Shown: positions 5,869 through 7,129 of the stretch, in pieces
Position numbering within the stretch: position 1 is the stretch's first letter
How the letters are laid out: each line of letters opens with the position of its first letter
The notes under the pieces: generated by a model
Databases searched by the model: none
The model's input: the letters and a program-made list of their open reading frames with translations, nothing else
What the model was told of the DNA's origin: nothing
Program-made: the position numbers and the translations under genes
NCBI GenBank assembly: GCA_946611445.1
Contig: CAMODP010000091.1
Coordinates: 1 to 7,129, forward strand
Direction of reading: 5' to 3'
Origin: an uncultured Eubacterium sp.
GTDB taxonomy: Bacteria; Bacillota; Clostridia; Lachnospirales; Lachnospiraceae
Length of the DNA stretch: 7,129 nt

Positions 5869-6906
5869 CTATATCGCTTTCCGTTTACGCCCGCGGATCC
5901 AGATCCACAGGCCGGCCAGCGCACAGGAAACCAGAGCTGTCACCGCGAAGCAGTCTGCACCCCAGGTCTTCTCTCCGTATACGATCCAATAATAAAATGT
6001 CCACACATACATATGCAGGAAGTACACAATGGTGCTGATCCGCCGCAGCACCGGCCAGCCTCTCCACGGCGGGAGTCGCAGGCTCTCTACCAGTCCGAAA
6101 ATGCCCACAGCCGTCACTACCATCAGGAGGCTGCTGGGAACGGAGTCGCTGACCGCGTAGTTGCACGCAAACCCTCCTGCTGCCATCAGCGCGCATAAGA
6201 GGCGGGGCGGTTTCCTGACAGCCAGAAACATACCGGCAGCCACATATACGAAACCGTTGCAGACAATCGCGTTGCCAAGCGTGTAGCTGATCACCGTCAG
6301 GACAGTCTGCAGGGGCGACTCCGGAGGAATATCCGTATTCATAAGTACAAACACCTGGGAGCTGACAGTGGTGACAGCCAGCGTCAGAAACAGAATAATC
6401 CGGAAATCCGTTTTTTTCTTCAGCAGGAACCGGATAAAAGTAAGGGCGTACACCGAAGAGAGAAGATACCAGAGCGCCTCGGCATTATACTGCTCCGCCG
6501 TCAGGAAAAAGCCGCGCACGTACCGCAGCAGCGCCCGCAGCGGCGGCGTCCCGGTGCTCGCATAATACCAGATGGCCAGCGGCGTGTAGAGCAGCATCCA
6601 TTTTGCGTACAGACGCGCCAGACGGTTGCGGTAACGGCGGATCGCATCCAGATCCTCGTCAGACTGAAAAGGAAACGTAAGCTTCCGGGCCAGCAGATAG
6701 CCCGATGCAAGAAAAAAGAACGGCACAGCCTGCTCCACAATCAGCTGGTAAGTACGGCTGACCGGCTCAGACAGAGAGATCTCGACTGTCGCGGAAAAGG
6801 TGTGAATCATCACAACGATGATGGCGGCGATAAACTTGAACAGGTCAATCCCGCCGTGCGGCGCCTTTGTCCCCAGGATATTAAGTTTTTCCCTTTTATC
6901 TTGCAT
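5869..6906 (-). CDS. Acyltransferase-3 family integral membrane protein
   Basis: A 345-residue multi-pass membrane protein of the acyltransferase-3 family (OatA/WecH/exopolysaccharide O-acyltransferase type). The start of the family is clear: GIDLFKFIAAIIVVMIHTFS (19-38), with H35 in the first membrane helix, the position of the conserved His. Also family-like are FFFLASGYLLARK (63-75), the arginine-rich RRYRNRLARLYAKW (90-103), WYLLSSVYAL (146-155) and IVYFLHMYVW (293-302, with H298) near the last helices. About ten hydrophobic segments are present, with a basic C-terminal tail (RGRKRKAI). These enzymes move acyl groups onto sugars or other envelope molecules; the acceptor is not readable. 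The ATG at 6906 is preceded by GGGAG about 7 nt upstream. The 63 nt between it and repeat copy B showed no convincing promoter. No terminator separates its stop from the csoR promoter. A functional link with copper is not implied. Confidence 0.88.
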   Translation of the reverse strand: MQDKREKLNILGTKAPHGGIDLFKFIAAIIVVMIHTFSATVEISLSEPVSRTYQLIVEQAVPFFFLASGYLLARKLTFPFQSDEDLDAIRRYRNRLARLYAKWMLLYTPLAIWYYASTGTPPLRALLRYVRGFFLTAEQYNAEALWYLLSSVYALTFIRFLLKKKTDFRIILFLTLAVTTVSSQVFVLMNTDIPPESPLQTVLTVISYTLGNAIVCNGFVYVAAGMFLAVRKPPRLLCALMAAGGFACNYAVSDSVPSSLLMVVTAVGIFGLVESLRLPPWRGWPVLRRISTIVYFLHMYVWTFYYWIVYGEKTWGADCFAVTALVSCALAGLWIWIRGRKRKAI

Positions 6907-6969
6907 TCCGCTCTCCCGGCCAATGTCCCCACATGTCCTGCGACAAAGATAACGCCTGAAGCGCAGCTA

Positions 6970-7129
6970 AATATCCAGAAGGGAACCTCCGCAGCGTCGG
7001 TACTTAGCGAAGGCATCGCCTGAGCTTTAGTACCGTTACGCGAGGGCGCTGAACGTCCGGTGGACGTTCGCTTAGCGCCGACCGCAGCGAAGCGAAGACC
7101 AGAGCGCGAGCGTTTCCCGAATGGATATT
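6970..7129 (+). repeat. Structured inverted-repeat element, copy B (MITE/REP-like)
   Basis: A 160-bp copy of the repeat, bounded by AATATCCA (6970-6977) and TGGATATT (7122-7129, the last bases of the window, so it could continue). It lies on the plus strand, inverted relative to copy A. The first 76 bp differ from copy A at 8 positions and the last 31 bp at 3. Between these, copy B carries about 53 extra bases (7046-7098). Several differences are transitions that keep pairing weak or intact in the internal hairpins, which suggests old, independently drifting copies rather than a recent duplication. No coding potential is evident. Confidence 0.85.
7045..7079 (+). repeat. Strong hairpin in the copy-B-specific segment
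   Basis: GGCGCT (7045-7050) pairs with AGCGCC (7074-7079), and GAACGTCC (7051-7058) pairs with GGACGTTC (7062-7069) across a GGT loop, with GCTT (7070-7073) as a one-sided bulge. It makes up most of the extra segment that copy A lacks. No T-run follows, so it does not look like an intrinsic terminator. Confidence 0.8.

Noticed and set aside
6907..6969. Promoter for the acyltransferase gene
   Set aside because: A TATCTT-like hexamer is present but has no acceptable -35 at the right distance; the support is too weak to list.
6810..7016. 68-codon minus-strand ORF upstream of and overlapping the acyltransferase start
   Set aside because: Its N-terminus is translated repeat B (the same peptide pattern appears from repeat A) and the rest overlaps the real gene in another frame.
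7045..7079. Intrinsic terminator at the strong hairpin
   Set aside because: No T-run follows on either strand, and the hairpin is part of the repeat element.

Overview
The window looks like a piece of a fairly GC-rich anaerobic Bacillota chromosome, probably class Clostridia and possibly Lachnospiraceae. The reasons are strong AGGAGG-type ribosome binding sites, a Firmicutes-type CsoR, a strict-anaerobe type Hcp family protein with its CX2CX8CX5C N-terminus, tightly packed genes, and short structured intergenic repeats. The taxonomy is inferred from these features only. All real genes lie on the minus strand; the long plus-strand open frames are antisense shadows.

Read in the direction of transcription (right to left): at the right edge is a 160-bp structured repeat (copy B), followed by a membrane acyltransferase-3 family gene (6906 to 5869). 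Five bases after its stop begins a strong sigma-A type promoter whose 17-bp spacer is filled by a CsoR-type palindrome (TATACCCCCGCGGGGTATA). A leader of about 210 nt follows, with a second, shorter copy (A) of the repeat inside it. Then come csoR (5620-5300), copA (5280-2503), an Hcp/prismane family gene (2510-639) and an SPFH/band-7 gene (622 to the left edge, cut off). Gaps between these four genes are +19, -8 and +16 nt with no visible terminator, so they look like one copper-responsive operon.

The expected logic is that apo-CsoR blocks the promoter, Cu(I) releases it, and CopA pumps Cu(I) out of the cell. CopA carries a second, CopZ-like metal-binding domain at its C-terminus behind a repetitive acidic linker. 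That domain has its own in-frame ATG-ATG with a strong Shine-Dalgarno sequence, so a free 70-residue chaperone may also be made.

The most unusual element is the third gene. It is full length and clearly Hcp-like, keeps the four N-terminal Fe-S cysteines and carries a C-terminal CxxC redox-disulfide domain. However, at the aligned positions it has lost six of the seven ligands of the hybrid cluster, including all four cysteines. It is therefore unlikely to be a hydroxylamine/NO reductase and may be a repurposed Hcp paralogue tied to copper stress.
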